The position numbers and the translations under genes were made by a program. Positions 25,912 through 35,278 of a DNA stretch of 64,000 bases are shown here, piece after piece. Position 1 is the first letter of the stretch. Each line of letters opens with the position of its first letter. The DNA is taken from positions 215,768-279,767 of the forward strand of contig NZ_JXLL01000002.1 in the NCBI RefSeq assembly GCF_001316435.1, read 5' to 3'. The DNA is from Caloranaerobacter sp. TR13 (GTDB lineage Bacteria; Bacillota; Clostridia; Tissierellales; Thermohalobacteraceae). The notes under the pieces are model-generated. The model made no database searches. It was not told where the DNA came from and saw nothing but the letters and a program-made list of their open reading frames with translations.

Positions 25912-26748
25912 ATGAGTATTAAAGTTATTGCCGATAGTGGTTGTGATTTGAACGATAAGTTAAAAAAAGAGAGGGAAATTGATATTGTTCCTTTATCGAT
26001 ACAAATTGATGATAAACATTATAAAGATGATGAACAATTAGATATAAAAGATTTATTGAATCAAATGAAAAATAGCGTTAATGTTCCTAAAACAGCAAGC
26101 CCTTCACCTATGGAATTTATAAAACGATTTAAGGAAGCTGAAAGTATTTTTGTAGTTACATTGTCATCTTCATTGAGTAGTACTTATAATAATGCATTGA
26201 TGGCTAAAGAAATGTATAAAGAACAGTTTCAAGATAAATTTATACACGTTTTTGATTCGCTGAGTGCTTCGGTTGCAGAAACATTGATAAGCCTAAAGAT
26301 ATTAGAGCTTGCTAAGAAAAATTACAAGAACTTAGAAATTGTTGAAAAGGTAAATGAATATATTAATGAGATGAAGACTATGTTTATTTTAGAATCTCTA
26401 GAAAATCTTATAAAGTCAGGTAGAATGAGTAAACTTAAAGGCAGAATAGCAACAGCTTTAAATATAAAACCGATTTTAGGTGGAAATAAAGAAGGTAAAA
26501 TTGAAATGATAGATAAGGCGAGAGGTTCGAAAAAAGCATTTAAAAGGTTAATTGAGTTGATAGGTGAAAAAGGTGAAAAGTTAGAAGAAAAGATTTTAGG
26601 AATAGCTCATTGTAATTGTTTGGAGAAAGCAGAAAAATTTAAAGAAGAAGTTATGAAAAGATATAACTTTAAAGACATTATTATTGTAGATACTGGTGGA
26701 ATAAGCACAGTTTACGCAAATGATGGAGGTTTAATAATAGCCTTTTAA
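25912..26748 (+). CDS. DegV family protein, second paralogue
   Basis: 278 residues: VIADSGCDLN, TASPSPMEF near residue 64, ESLENLIKSGRMSKLKGRIATAL about 163, and HCNCLEKAEKF. Same fatty-acid-binding fold as the neighbouring DegV but diverged, so the two probably prefer different acyl chains. ATG 25912 follows AGGGGAA. TATAAT at 25871 gives a possible -10 box, with a weak -35. Confidence 0.92.
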   Translation: MSIKVIADSGCDLNDKLKKEREIDIVPLSIQIDDKHYKDDEQLDIKDLLNQMKNSVNVPKTASPSPMEFIKRFKEAESIFVVTLSSSLSSTYNNALMAKEMYKEQFQDKFIHVFDSLSASVAETLISLKILELAKKNYKNLEIVEKVNEYINEMKTMFILESLENLIKSGRMSKLKGRIATALNIKPILGGNKEGKIEMIDKARGSKKAFKRLIELIGEKGEKLEEKILGIAHCNCLEKAEKFKEEVMKRYNFKDIIIVDTGGISTVYANDGGLIIAF

Positions 26749-26752
26749 TGAC

Positions 26753-26783
26753 AAGCCCACGATGTTTTAATCGTGGGTTTATG
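26753..26783 (+). terminator. Rho-independent terminator
   Basis: CCCACGAT/ATCGTGGG stem with GTTTTA loop and T-rich tail after the second DegV gene. Confidence 0.8.
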
Positions 26784-26898
26784 ATTTTATTTTAATAATA
26801 AAAATTGACGTATACTTAAGAAAATGTGGATATATTTTTTTAAATGATGATATAATTTAAATAATAAAGAGACTAATATTATGAAGGGTGGTAAATAT

Positions 26899-27663
26899 AT
26901 GGGAGATATCATTGATTACAAAATTTATGGAGACGATATGCAGATTGTTGAAATCGAATTAGATCCTAATGAGGGAGTAAGAGCAGAAGCGGGTGCTATG
27001 ATGTATATGGAAGACGGTATAGTTATGCAAACCTCTACTGGAGGAGGATTGTTTAAAGGTTTCAAGAGGATGATTACAGGAGAGAGTTTTTTTATTACAA
27101 CATTTATGTATCAGGGGAGAGGAAAGGGGCATGTTGCTTTTGGAGCACCTTATCCTGGAAAAATAATACCTATTCAATTAGAAAAATATGGTGGAAGATT
27201 TTATTGTCAGAAAGATGCTTTTTTATGTGCAGCTAGAGGAATTGATATAGATGTAGCTTTTACAAAAAGGTTAGGAGCGGGATTTTTTGGTGGAGAAGGT
27301 TTTATACTTCAAAAATTAGAAGGTAGTGGTATGGCTTTTATTCATGCAGGTGGTACAATTATAAAAAAGGAGCTAGCTCATAATGAAACTATACGTGTAG
27401 ATACAGGATGTATTGTTGGTTTTGCACCAACTGTTGATTATGATATTCAATTTGTTGGAGGGTTCAAAAACGCATTGTTTGGTGGAGAAGGTCTTTTCTT
27501 AGCTCAGTTAAGAGGACCTGGAGAGGTTTATTTACAAAGCCTACCTTTGTCGCGTTTAGCTGATAGAATATATGCAGCAGCACGTTTTAATCAGGTTGGA
27601 GAGAAAAAGGGAATAGGAGGAATTGGTGCAAGTATTTTAGGGGAAATATTTGATGGAGATTAA
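26899..27663 (+). CDS. AIM24/TIGR00266 family protein
   Basis: 254 residues, glycine-rich beta-helical protein with family segments [52 protein letters not shown] and [22 protein letters not shown]. The bacterial family is widespread but of unknown function; yeast AIM24 supports the mitochondrial MICOS complex. ATG 26899 is chosen over 26881 because GAAGGGTGG lies between them. Single-gene unit ending at a strong terminator. Confidence 0.9.
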   Translation: MGDIIDYKIYGDDMQIVEIELDPNEGVRAEAGAMMYMEDGIVMQTSTGGGLFKGFKRMITGESFFITTFMYQGRGKGHVAFGAPYPGKIIPIQLEKYGGRFYCQKDAFLCAARGIDIDVAFTKRLGAGFFGGEGFILQKLEGSGMAFIHAGGTIIKKELAHNETIRVDTGCIVGFAPTVDYDIQFVGGFKNALFGGEGLFLAQLRGPGEVYLQSLPLSRLADRIYAAARFNQVGEKKGIGGIGASILGEIFDGD

Positions 27664-27680
27664 AAGGACTACGACTGGTA

Positions 27681-27716
27681 AATAGCCAATGACTATGCAG
27701 TCATTGGCTATTATTG
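27681..27716. terminator. Bidirectional terminator
   Basis: 14-bp perfect stem AATAGCCAATGACT/AGTCATTGGCTATT with ATGC loop between convergent genes; T-rich tail on the plus side and A-rich start on the other. Confidence 0.85.
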
Positions 27717-27723
27717 TTGAATA

Positions 27724-28587
27724 TTAAAATTGTCCCTGAAGATAAATATCTATGCTGGTCGGTTTATCGATTTTAGCAGATTTATAAGCTAATCTACTAT
27801 ACATAGATAAAGTTTTAGGGAATATGGCAACTATTTGATTTGGCCTTACAATAAAAGTTTCTGAATCATTTATCCAATCAGTAGAATTTGGACTGATTTG
27901 TAATATTACTTCCACATCATTAGTATTTCCTATATTTTTGGCAAACCAAGTATAATTAGAAAATTGAGATACATCGTATGGTTGAGTATATTTATAAATA
28001 TTAGTAGTTAACTTAATTATATTTTCAGAGGAAACAAAAAGTCGATTGTCTAGAGAAGCAGGATTATCAAGTATAATTTCTAATTTAGGATAATATTCTC
28101 TAACACCGCAATTTTTACTGTAAAAAGCTACTAGGGAATCTAAATTTTCATCAAGAGATTTAATTAAAAATCCATAATTTGGGAAGTTGCCATAGTAGCA
28201 ATCTTTTATTAATTCAGTTATATCAGCTTTTATATAAGAATTTATTTCATCATTGATAGTTATTGTTGTATAAGGTATAACATCTATAGATGGCTGATTG
28301 CTGTAATTAACATTATCTTCTTCAAAATTTTCTAATAATCTATTTATTGTGAATTTTTTTGGAAAAGTAGGATTATCGTTTCTTATAATAAATAGAAGTA
28401 TTTCAGCTTTACTAATATAAAAACCAGAAGGGATATTAGACAAGTCAAAATACAATAAACTCCTGTAAATTATACTACCTAAGTATTTGCCGATAAAAAG
28501 GGCATAGTAATTACTAAAATTTTTATTAGGATAATTACTTGCTACAAAGGTATCTTTTGTAGTATATTTTTTTATTGATATTGGCAT
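27724..28587 (-). CDS. DNRLRE-like plus DUF6385-like domain protein
   Basis: 287 residues. Residues 1-170 form a DNRLRE-type jelly-roll module (NYYALFIGKYLG, SLLYFDLSNIPSG, KAEILLFIIRND, YYPKLEIIL), a fold of secreted and surface proteins. Residues 195-287 resemble a DUF6385 domain (YDVSQFSNYTWFAKNIGNTN, VILQISPNSTDW). No signal peptide is visible. The first module is a paralogue of the N-terminus of the next gene; the last is shared with the repeat protein at 32297. Last gene of the minus-strand cassette; function unknown, surface or spore-surface structure inferred. Confidence 0.8.
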   Translation of the reverse strand: MPISIKKYTTKDTFVASNYPNKNFSNYYALFIGKYLGSIIYRSLLYFDLSNIPSGFYISKAEILLFIIRNDNPTFPKKFTINRLLENFEEDNVNYSNQPSIDVIPYTTITINDEINSYIKADITELIKDCYYGNFPNYGFLIKSLDENLDSLVAFYSKNCGVREYYPKLEIILDNPASLDNRLFVSSENIIKLTTNIYKYTQPYDVSQFSNYTWFAKNIGNTNDVEVILQISPNSTDWINDSETFIVRPNQIVAIFPKTLSMYSRLAYKSAKIDKPTSIDIYLQGQF

Positions 28588-28627
28588 TTTTAGCCCTCCA
28601 AACTTAGTTTATTAGTTTATTGTTATA

Positions 28628-30403
28628 CTAAAACTTTCTAAGCTTTATCATACAATTTGTAAGCATTTTACTTCCTTCAATATCTATTTTTCCGAAGATT
28701 TTTATAGACCTAATAAATTCTTGGTAAGCTAAACTAAAAAAATCATTTTCATAGTATAATTTAGCTAATCTTAGAAGTATTTCATCATTGTCGATTAGAT
28801 TTAACAATTCTAGTGATTTTTCAAAAACTTCAGGAGTAGAACTGATAAGTAAAATATCTAATACTTCGAAAATTATATCAAGGTATTCTGCCGATTCTGT
28901 TTTATCATAACTCAAAGGATTTGCTTTCTTATTGTATATCAAATTCTTCAACTCATTATATACAATTCTATATTTTGAGTTTTCCAATTCTCTAGCTTTA
29001 TTTAGAAGTTTATTAGCTAAATTTAGATTGTTGTTTAATATTGAACATAAAATCATGTTGTAGAGTGCTTTATCATATTTATTTCCTTTTTTTATGTTTG
29101 CAAAGAAGTCATAAGCTTTATTATAATTTTTTAAATACAATAAACACATTCCTATAGAGAAACTTAAATGATCTGAAGTGTTAATAATTTCTTTAGCTTT
29201 TAAGTAATATTCATAACTGATACTATATTTTTTTAAATCAAAAAAGATATCACCTAAGATAATATAATCATCAGCTTTTAAAACATCATCAAAATAACTT
29301 TCTATTTTATTTTTTATATAATGAACTTCTTTTTGATTTTTAAATAATATTTTAGATATTAAAGCTAGTGCTTTCTTATATTTAGGTTTTATTTTTACAG
29401 TTTCTTGACAATAGTAATTAGCTTTTTCAAAGTCTTCTATATTAAAATATATCTCTGCTAATTTATAATAGGCATTATAACTTCCAGTTCCTATTATGAA
29501 ATTAAAATGTATTGGAGGTTCACCTAAATCTATGCATTTTTTGAAGCTCTTTATTGCCAAAGTGATAAGATTTTTCTTCTCGTATATACATCCTCTTAAA
29601 TATTCTAAATCCGTAAACTTGGGAAAATAACTTAGACCATCACTGATTACATTTAGTGCTTCTTCAAATCTATTTAGTTTATCTAAGGTTAATACTAGAT
29701 TAAATAATAGTCTAGGAGTATATTTTTCTCTTGGATTCATCTTGTCGAGAGCTTTATTGTAAAATTTCAAAGCTGTATTATAATCTTTGTATTCAAAGTA
29801 TTTATTTCCCATATTAAAATATGCTTCAGATGAAAACTCATTTTCTGATTTTGTAAAATATATAATGTCATTTAAATTTGGATTCTTAAGAATTATTTTC
29901 AATTTTGGAATATATGATTTTTCTTTACTTTCTTTACTAAAGAATGCTATAAGTGAGTTTATACTTTCGTCATGAGATTTTAATAATAATCCATAATTTG
30001 TGTGTTTACCTTTATACCATTCTGTAAATAGACTTGTTATATCAATATTAATAAATGTATTTATCTCATTAGAAATAGTAAAAGTGCTATAAGATTTTTC
30101 ATATGTTTTTGGTTGAGTTTGAAAAGTGGTTTTGTTGTTAAAGCTGTCTAGTAATCTAAATACCTCAAATTTTTTTGCATAGTTTTTATAATCATTTCTT
30201 ATTAAATATAAAACTAAATCTGCTTTTTTAACTATATAATTAGAAGGTAAGATTGAAATATCAAATAATAACAAACCTCTATATATTGCTTTATTGAGAT
30301 ACTTTCCTATAAACAAAGCATAATAATCGTCAAAGCTGTCTAACGGCATATTACTGTTTATTGTAGTATCTATTATTGGTGTAATTACATATACTTCTTG
30401 CAT
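28628..30403 (-). CDS. DNRLRE-like plus TPR repeat protein
   Basis: 591 residues. Residues 1-180 are the DNRLRE-like module (DDYYALFIGKYLN, LLLFDISILPS, KADLVLYLIRNDY, YIPKLKIIL). From about 195 on come many TPR repeats (FNMGNKYFEYKDYNTALKFY, SFKKCIDLGEPP, LAEIYFNIEDFEKANYY). That TPR half is clearly homologous along its length to the C-terminal half of the GT2 protein encoded next, ending in the shared YQEFIRSIKIFGKIDIEG. So two genes carry the same TPR scaffold behind different heads. ATG with GGAGG ribosome site. No signal peptide. Confidence 0.82.
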   Translation of the reverse strand: MQEVYVITPIIDTTINSNMPLDSFDDYYALFIGKYLNKAIYRGLLLFDISILPSNYIVKKADLVLYLIRNDYKNYAKKFEVFRLLDSFNNKTTFQTQPKTYEKSYSTFTISNEINTFINIDITSLFTEWYKGKHTNYGLLLKSHDESINSLIAFFSKESKEKSYIPKLKIILKNPNLNDIIYFTKSENEFSSEAYFNMGNKYFEYKDYNTALKFYNKALDKMNPREKYTPRLLFNLVLTLDKLNRFEEALNVISDGLSYFPKFTDLEYLRGCIYEKKNLITLAIKSFKKCIDLGEPPIHFNFIIGTGSYNAYYKLAEIYFNIEDFEKANYYCQETVKIKPKYKKALALISKILFKNQKEVHYIKNKIESYFDDVLKADDYIILGDIFFDLKKYSISYEYYLKAKEIINTSDHLSFSIGMCLLYLKNYNKAYDFFANIKKGNKYDKALYNMILCSILNNNLNLANKLLNKARELENSKYRIVYNELKNLIYNKKANPLSYDKTESAEYLDIIFEVLDILLISSTPEVFEKSLELLNLIDNDEILLRLAKLYYENDFFSLAYQEFIRSIKIFGKIDIEGSKMLTNCMIKLRKF

Positions 30404-30440
30404 ATTTGCCTCCTTATGAATTTTTTATTGTAAAATAAGA

Positions 30441-32237
30441 TTATTTATTCAAATATAATATTTTCATCATCATTTTTAGACCTTCTATATCAATCTTATT
30501 AAAAATCTTTATTGACCTAATAAATTCCTGATAAGCTAAGTTGTAATAGCCATTGTAGTAATATAATTTAGCTAGTTTAAGGAGAACTTCATCACACTCG
30601 ATTAGGTTTAAAAGTTGAAGAGATTTTTCAAATATTTCAGGAGTTGATGCTATTAGAAGTTTTTCTAGCAAAATAAATATCAAATCGACATATTCTTTAG
30701 ATTCCTCGTAATTATTGCTGATTGGATGACATTTTTTGTCTTGCAGTATTTTACTTAAAGCTGTATATATCTCTATTGTTTTACTATTACAGAATTTTTT
30801 AGCTGACATTAATAGCTTAACAGCATTATTAAAATTAGTGCTTAAAATGTTACATAATATTTTTTCATACGTAGCTAATTCATAATACTTACCTTTTTTA
30901 ATTTTATTAAAGCATTTTATAGCTTCTTTGTATTTTTTAAGATTTAAAAGACATTTACCTTTAAAGTAAAAGAGTTTTTCATTTTCTCCAAGATTTTTTT
31001 CAGCTTTTTTAAGATAATCGTAAGCAATATCGTATTTTTTTAGGCTAAAGAATATATCTGCTAATGTAATATAAGCAAAACCGTTTAAATTTTTACCGAA
31101 GAAACTCTCTAATTTACTACGGATTTCATTTGAAGTATATTTTTCCTTTGCTAATATTCGAGAAATTGTGTAGAGTGGGACAAGAAAATCTGGCTTTGAT
31201 TTAAGTGTTTCAATGGAATAATAATAAGCATTATTGTAGTCTTCTAGTTCAAAATATATTTGCGATAATGCAAAATTAGGTCTATAACTACCAACACCAA
31301 CTATAAAACTTAAATGAAGAGGAGGCTCGCCTAAAGAAATACACTTTTTGAAGCCTTTTATTGCATTTAAATAGTTACCAAGTTTATAGTTTAAGCTTGC
31401 TTTTATAAATTCTAAATCAGTAAAATTTGGATAATATTTAAGGCCTACTTCTATGATTTCGAATTCTTCTTGATGTCTATTTAATTCATCTAATGCCATA
31501 ACCATTCTGAGTAAAAGTTTTGGTGAATAACCTATAAAGGGATTAAAATTTTTATATGATTTTTTATAATATTTTAATGCAGAAGTGTAATCGCCTAGTG
31601 CAAAATATTCATTGCCTAAGTTAAAAAGATTAAACCCATTATTTTTATCTTTTTTAATTAGTTTTTCTAATATATGAATATTTCTTTTTCTCTTTTTTTT
31701 AGTATCTATATTTTTATTTAAATAACCATAGTGATAGAACCTAACTTTTTCTATACATATTTTTTTATTTTTATTAAAATTATTACTGTCAATGTGAATT
31801 TGCTCATGTATTGCTCCTTGAAATTTAATACCTTTATTATTTCTTATTAATCTAACATTTAAATTACTTACTATATCATGCCCAGGTTTGTCACCAACAT
31901 AGCTTAAAGTTTGTAAAAAATATACATCTACTTCTGGATTATTAAGCAACTTTAAAAGCTTTGGTTTATCTTGAGCTTCTAGTTCATCATCTGCATCCAT
32001 GATTAATATCCATTCTCCTGAAGCCTTATCAATAGAAAAATTTCTTGCATCACTGAAATTGTTATTCCAATCAAAGCTGAAAATTTTAGCTCCATATTTT
32101 TTTGCAATTTCAATAGTATGATCAGTTGAACCTGTATCAACAATAATTATTTCATTAACTATATCTTTTACGCTTTCAAGACACCTTTCTAGATTATCTT
32201 CTTCATTTTTAACAATCATACATAAGCTTAAAAGCAA
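30441..32237 (-). CDS. Glycosyltransferase family 2 with TPR repeats
   Basis: About 598 residues. N-terminal GT2 domain (LSLCMIVKNEEDNLERCLES, IIIVDTGSTDHT, DWNNNFSDARNF) with the metal-binding ILIMDADDELE at about residue 85, the DXD region; from about 200 a long TPR array matching the neighbouring DNRLRE-TPR protein. TPR-fused GT2 enzymes often glycosylate proteins. TTG 32237 is preferred: AAGGAG lies eight bases upstream, while GTG 32246 overlaps it. Sits directly downstream of the repeat protein gene, its likely substrate (inference). Confidence 0.88.
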   Translation of the reverse strand: MLLSLCMIVKNEEDNLERCLESVKDIVNEIIIVDTGSTDHTIEIAKKYGAKIFSFDWNNNFSDARNFSIDKASGEWILIMDADDELEAQDKPKLLKLLNNPEVDVYFLQTLSYVGDKPGHDIVSNLNVRLIRNNKGIKFQGAIHEQIHIDSNNFNKNKKICIEKVRFYHYGYLNKNIDTKKKRKRNIHILEKLIKKDKNNGFNLFNLGNEYFALGDYTSALKYYKKSYKNFNPFIGYSPKLLLRMVMALDELNRHQEEFEIIEVGLKYYPNFTDLEFIKASLNYKLGNYLNAIKGFKKCISLGEPPLHLSFIVGVGSYRPNFALSQIYFELEDYNNAYYYSIETLKSKPDFLVPLYTISRILAKEKYTSNEIRSKLESFFGKNLNGFAYITLADIFFSLKKYDIAYDYLKKAEKNLGENEKLFYFKGKCLLNLKKYKEAIKCFNKIKKGKYYELATYEKILCNILSTNFNNAVKLLMSAKKFCNSKTIEIYTALSKILQDKKCHPISNNYEESKEYVDLIFILLEKLLIASTPEIFEKSLQLLNLIECDEVLLKLAKLYYYNGYYNLAYQEFIRSIKIFNKIDIEGLKMMMKILYLNK

Positions 32238-32296
32238 GCGAATCACTCCTTATAATATGCCAGCTACCGGAAAATCCGATAGCTGCATTATAATAA

Positions 32297-33019
32297 CTAT
32301 GCGTGTGCATTATAATAAACTTCTATACTTGTTGTATCAGATGGATTATAATATAACCTTGTATATTTGAGGAATTTTTGAGCTACTAAGATAGCTTTTT
32401 CGCCTGCAGGAATATTTATTTCGCCAGATGAATCGTCCAAGAAGTAGTCATCACTGTTAGTTGGAGAAACCTGGAGTTTAACTGAAACCGAGGCACTTCC
32501 AGTATTCTTTACATAAAATGAATATACATCATGTTGAGAATTATCAATAGTTAAAGCTATACCTGTGCTAGAAATACTAGTTAGCGTTGTATTTGATTCA
32601 GTGAAATAGCACCCAGCTTTAATCACACTGTCAGTTGCACCAGATAAATTTCTGATATCAAAATCCACAGCAGTAACAGTAACGGAATCTGTTGCAGCAG
32701 ATAAGTCACGTATATCAAAGTCGACAGCAGTAACAGTAACGGAATCTGTTGCAGCAGAAAGGTCACGTATATCAAAATCCACAGCAGTAACAGTAACGGA
32801 ATCTGTTGCAGCAGATAAGTCGCGTATATCAAAGTCAATAGCAGTTACAGTTACAGAATCAGTGCTTCCGGAAAGATTTCTAATATCTAAATCTGTTGCT
32901 GTTATAGTCACATTTCCATTTGAATCAGTAGCGATAGGAGTTGCAGTGCCGCCAAAATTACCATATATTTGAGTTTTGAGTTGACTAGCTACATTATTGA
33001 ATACTATATTATTAGGCAT
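32297..33019 (-). CDS. Tandem-repeat protein with C-terminal DUF6385-like domain
   Basis: 240 residues: leader 1-37, five tandem 19-residue repeats (38-132; unit TVTAVDFDIRDLSAATDSV), and a C-terminal DUF6385-like domain (about 140-240: VYSFYVKNTGSASVSVKLQV, FLKYTRLYYNP). The repeats are Thr/Ser-rich with alternating hydrophobic residues, as in beta-solenoid or stalk proteins, and resemble O-glycosylation targets. No signal peptide, Cys only once. First gene of the minus-strand cassette, ATG behind GGAGGGAGTG. I infer a spore- or cell-surface structural protein; collagen-like BclA plays that part in Bacillus, but this repeat is unrelated. Confidence 0.82.
   Translation of the reverse strand: MPNNIVFNNVASQLKTQIYGNFGGTATPIATDSNGNVTITATDLDIRNLSGSTDSVTVTAIDFDIRDLSAATDSVTVTAVDFDIRDLSAATDSVTVTAVDFDIRDLSAATDSVTVTAVDFDIRNLSGATDSVIKAGCYFTESNTTLTSISSTGIALTIDNSQHDVYSFYVKNTGSASVSVKLQVSPTNSDDYFLDDSSGEINIPAGEKAILVAQKFLKYTRLYYNPSDTTSIEVYYNAHA
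32624..32908 (-). repeat. Five tandem 57-bp coding repeats
   Basis: Five head-to-tail 57-bp units encode 19 residues each; the three central units are nearly identical at DNA level and the outer two diverge (IRNLSGS/IRNLSGA variants), the pattern of recent unequal recombination or slippage. Confidence 0.9.
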
Positions 33020-33137
33020 CGTTCACTCCCTCCTAGATGAATATTTTGCCTATTACATGATATTAATTAAAGGTAATGACGGTGTCAAAAAGTTTATTAA
33101 ATAACATATTATATTATAACTACAAGGAGGGATTGTA

Positions 33138-33692
33138 ATGCCAACCAGTTATCATGGTCAAATTTCTTTAATATTAGACTTTGTGTTACATGAAAAGCCA
33201 AATAGTATACTAGACATTGGTATAGGTTTTGGTAAATATGGAGTCTTATTGAGGGAATTACTAGATATTTCTAAAGAAAGATATGAGAAGAAATATTGGA
33301 AAATTAGAATCGATGGTATCGAAGGGTATGAACATTATAGTAATCCTATTTACAATTATGTGTACGACAATATTATTATAGGAGATGTTCGCAAAGTAAT
33401 AAAAAATATTAAGAACATATATGATATTGCTTTACTGATTGATGTTTTAGAACATTTTGAAAAAGAAGAGGGCAAGCAAGTACTTTATGATATTCTTAAA
33501 ATATGTAAAGTTTTAATCATTTCTGTACCAGCTATTCCTGCTGATCAAACTTATTTAGATAATGATTTAGAGATACACAAAAGCGTATGGCTTCCAAAGG
33601 ATTTTCAAGATTATAAAGTTAAGAAGGTAGATATTGTACCTATGACAATAATGAATTCTTCTATAGTAGTCATGATAGAAGGATGTGACTAA
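33138..33692 (+). CDS. Class I SAM-dependent methyltransferase
   Basis: 184 residues with the SAM motif ILDIGIGFGKYGVLLREL (about residues 23-40), acidic motif II region GIEGYEH, IALLIDVLEHFEKEEG (motif IV, DVLEH) and VLIISVPAIPADQ. Similar small methyltransferases accompany glycan clusters; a sugar or peptide acceptor is possible. Divergent from the repeat protein and followed, after a single base, by a glycosyltransferase. ATG after AAGGAGGGA. Confidence 0.85.
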   Translation: MPTSYHGQISLILDFVLHEKPNSILDIGIGFGKYGVLLRELLDISKERYEKKYWKIRIDGIEGYEHYSNPIYNYVYDNIIIGDVRKVIKNIKNIYDIALLIDVLEHFEKEEGKQVLYDILKICKVLIISVPAIPADQTYLDNDLEIHKSVWLPKDFQDYKVKKVDIVPMTIMNSSIVVMIEGCD

Positions 33693-33693
33693 T

Positions 33694-34947
33694 ATGCTTG
33701 ATTATGAAAAAGTAAAAGCTTATCACTATAATAAGAGATTAAAAGAACTTGCAAAGCTATTTTACGATAGAAATCCAATTTATGATCTTAATACTGGTAT
33801 TATCGATAATGATGAAGTGAAAATAAAAATAAATCTTATGAAACTAGATATATTAAATTATAAATATGTCTATGAAACATTTGAATACTTGAAAACTAAA
33901 GATAAAAAAAGAGTTGCATATTTATTACCTCATAATTTTTTGACAGGAGGTCTTAAAATTATAATAGAGCAAGCCAATAGGTTGCTTTTAAATGGATATG
34001 ATGTAACTTTATTATGCCATATGCCTAAGCCTGATTGGATTGATATAAAATGTAGATATGTTCAAGTCATACCTGATAATACATTAGCAGAATTTGTTCA
34101 TAATACTGATATAGTAATAGCTGGTTATTGGGATTTGATAGTAGATGCTATGAAAACTGATGCACCATTAAAATATTATTTTGCACAAGGGGATATCGAT
34201 ATATTTGAATATGAAAATCTAAATCCATTGTTTAGAAATTTATGCTATACAGCTCATCAATTACCTGTCAAGATTCTTACAATATCAAAGATAATGGAAA
34301 CAAAAATTAGAGAATTGTATAATAGAAAGTCTGAAATAATTCCTAATGCTATTGATAAGAAGTTTTTTTATCAATCAAGTCATAAAGAAGATGCTCCGAA
34401 AAATATTTTGATTGTAGGGAGAGATAATTTATTATTTAAAGGAACTGAAGATATAATTAAAGCTTTATATTTATTAAAATTAGATGGCTATGAGTTAAAA
34501 ATAAAATGGGTTACACCAACTCTTCCTACTAAAGATTATTCATCTTTACGACTAAATATTGAATATATCATACGCCCAACGCAGGAAGAATTAGGTGAAA
34601 TTTATAGAAATTCAGATATTTTTATATCAGGTTCATATTATGAAGCGTTTTCACTTCCACCTTTAGAAGCTATGGCTTGTGGAACAGCTGTTATAACTGC
34701 TTCTAATGATGGAGTTAAGGAATATGCAATTGACAATTATAACTGTCTTATGTATAAGCCAGGAAATGTTAACGAGTTAATATTAAAAATTAAAGAATTA
34801 ATTAAGTCAAAAACTATTAGAGATAAAATTGTGATAAATGGTTTAGATACAGTAAAAAAATTTACATGGGAAAGGTCTATTAAAATTCTTGATAAAGAAA
34901 TTAATACAGATATAAAAAACTTAAAATTAGCTTTATTGGAATTGTAA
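33694..34947 (+). CDS. Glycosyltransferase family 4 (GT-B fold)
   Basis: About 417 residues. N-terminal acceptor domain (VAYLLPHNFLTGGLKIIIEQ) and C-terminal nucleotide-sugar domain with NILIVGRDNLLFKGTEDIIKAL and YYEAFSLPPLEAMACGTAVI, where the EAFSLPPLEA segment is the GT4 EX7E motif. Chosen start ATG 33694 lies one base after the methyltransferase stop, with AGAAGGATGTG upstream. Sugar donor unknown. Probably modifies the same product as the divergent cassette. Confidence 0.88.
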   Translation: MLDYEKVKAYHYNKRLKELAKLFYDRNPIYDLNTGIIDNDEVKIKINLMKLDILNYKYVYETFEYLKTKDKKRVAYLLPHNFLTGGLKIIIEQANRLLLNGYDVTLLCHMPKPDWIDIKCRYVQVIPDNTLAEFVHNTDIVIAGYWDLIVDAMKTDAPLKYYFAQGDIDIFEYENLNPLFRNLCYTAHQLPVKILTISKIMETKIRELYNRKSEIIPNAIDKKFFYQSSHKEDAPKNILIVGRDNLLFKGTEDIIKALYLLKLDGYELKIKWVTPTLPTKDYSSLRLNIEYIIRPTQEELGEIYRNSDIFISGSYYEAFSLPPLEAMACGTAVITASNDGVKEYAIDNYNCLMYKPGNVNELILKIKELIKSKTIRDKIVINGLDTVKKFTWERSIKILDKEINTDIKNLKLALLEL

Positions 34948-34974
34948 TGAATTTAATTTATCTATTGAATTATA

Positions 34975-35002
34975 TTGAAATGATGAAATATTATGTTATA
35001 AT
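34975..35002 (+). promoter_or_regulatory. SigA promoter of the trpS T-box leader
   Basis: TTGAAA at 34975-34980, 16-base spacer, TATAAT at 34997-35002; transcription would begin near 35010, at the start of the T-box leader. Confidence 0.7.
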
Positions 35003-35016
35003 AATTAATAATATTA

Positions 35017-35248
35017 CATTAAAAGCGATGACTAAGAGTAGTAGGCATATACCTAACTAAAGCGATTCGAGGATGGTGGGAGCTCGAAGTTAAGGGTATG
35101 CTGAATGGACTTAGGAGTGTGGATTCGAATTTAAGTAGAATTCAACGCATGCCTGCGTTATAGGCCAAAGTGGACACAAAGTCAAGTAGAGTGGTACCGC
35201 GGAAGCTAACCTTTCGTCTCTATAAATTAGAGAAGAAAGGTTTTTTTC
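35017..35248 (+). ncRNA. T-box leader upstream of trpS
   Basis: Stem I region with the AAGAGTAGTA segment, then the T-box sequence AGAGTGGTACCGCGG (35189-35203), followed by the terminator hairpin. UGG at 35106-35108 in GAATGGAC on the 3' side of stem I is the probable Trp specifier (inference). Uncharged tRNA-Trp should stabilise the antiterminator and allow trpS transcription. Confidence 0.92.
35208..35248 (+). terminator. T-box-controlled terminator of trpS
   Basis: AACCTTTC/GAAAGGTT stem with an inner TCTC...GAGA helix, followed by T7; the 5' side competes with the antiterminator. Confidence 0.88.
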
Positions 35249-35278
35249 ATAGATTAAAAAGCAAAGGAAGGTGAGAAA

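Noticed and set aside
32623..32838. Repetitive Leu-rich 71-residue frame on the minus strand
   Set aside because: It is the out-of-frame shadow of the 57-bp coding repeats.
32624..32908. Regular ~57-bp repeats as a possible CRISPR array
   Set aside because: Units are directly adjacent, in frame and encode a 19-residue repeat; there are no unique spacers and no cas genes.
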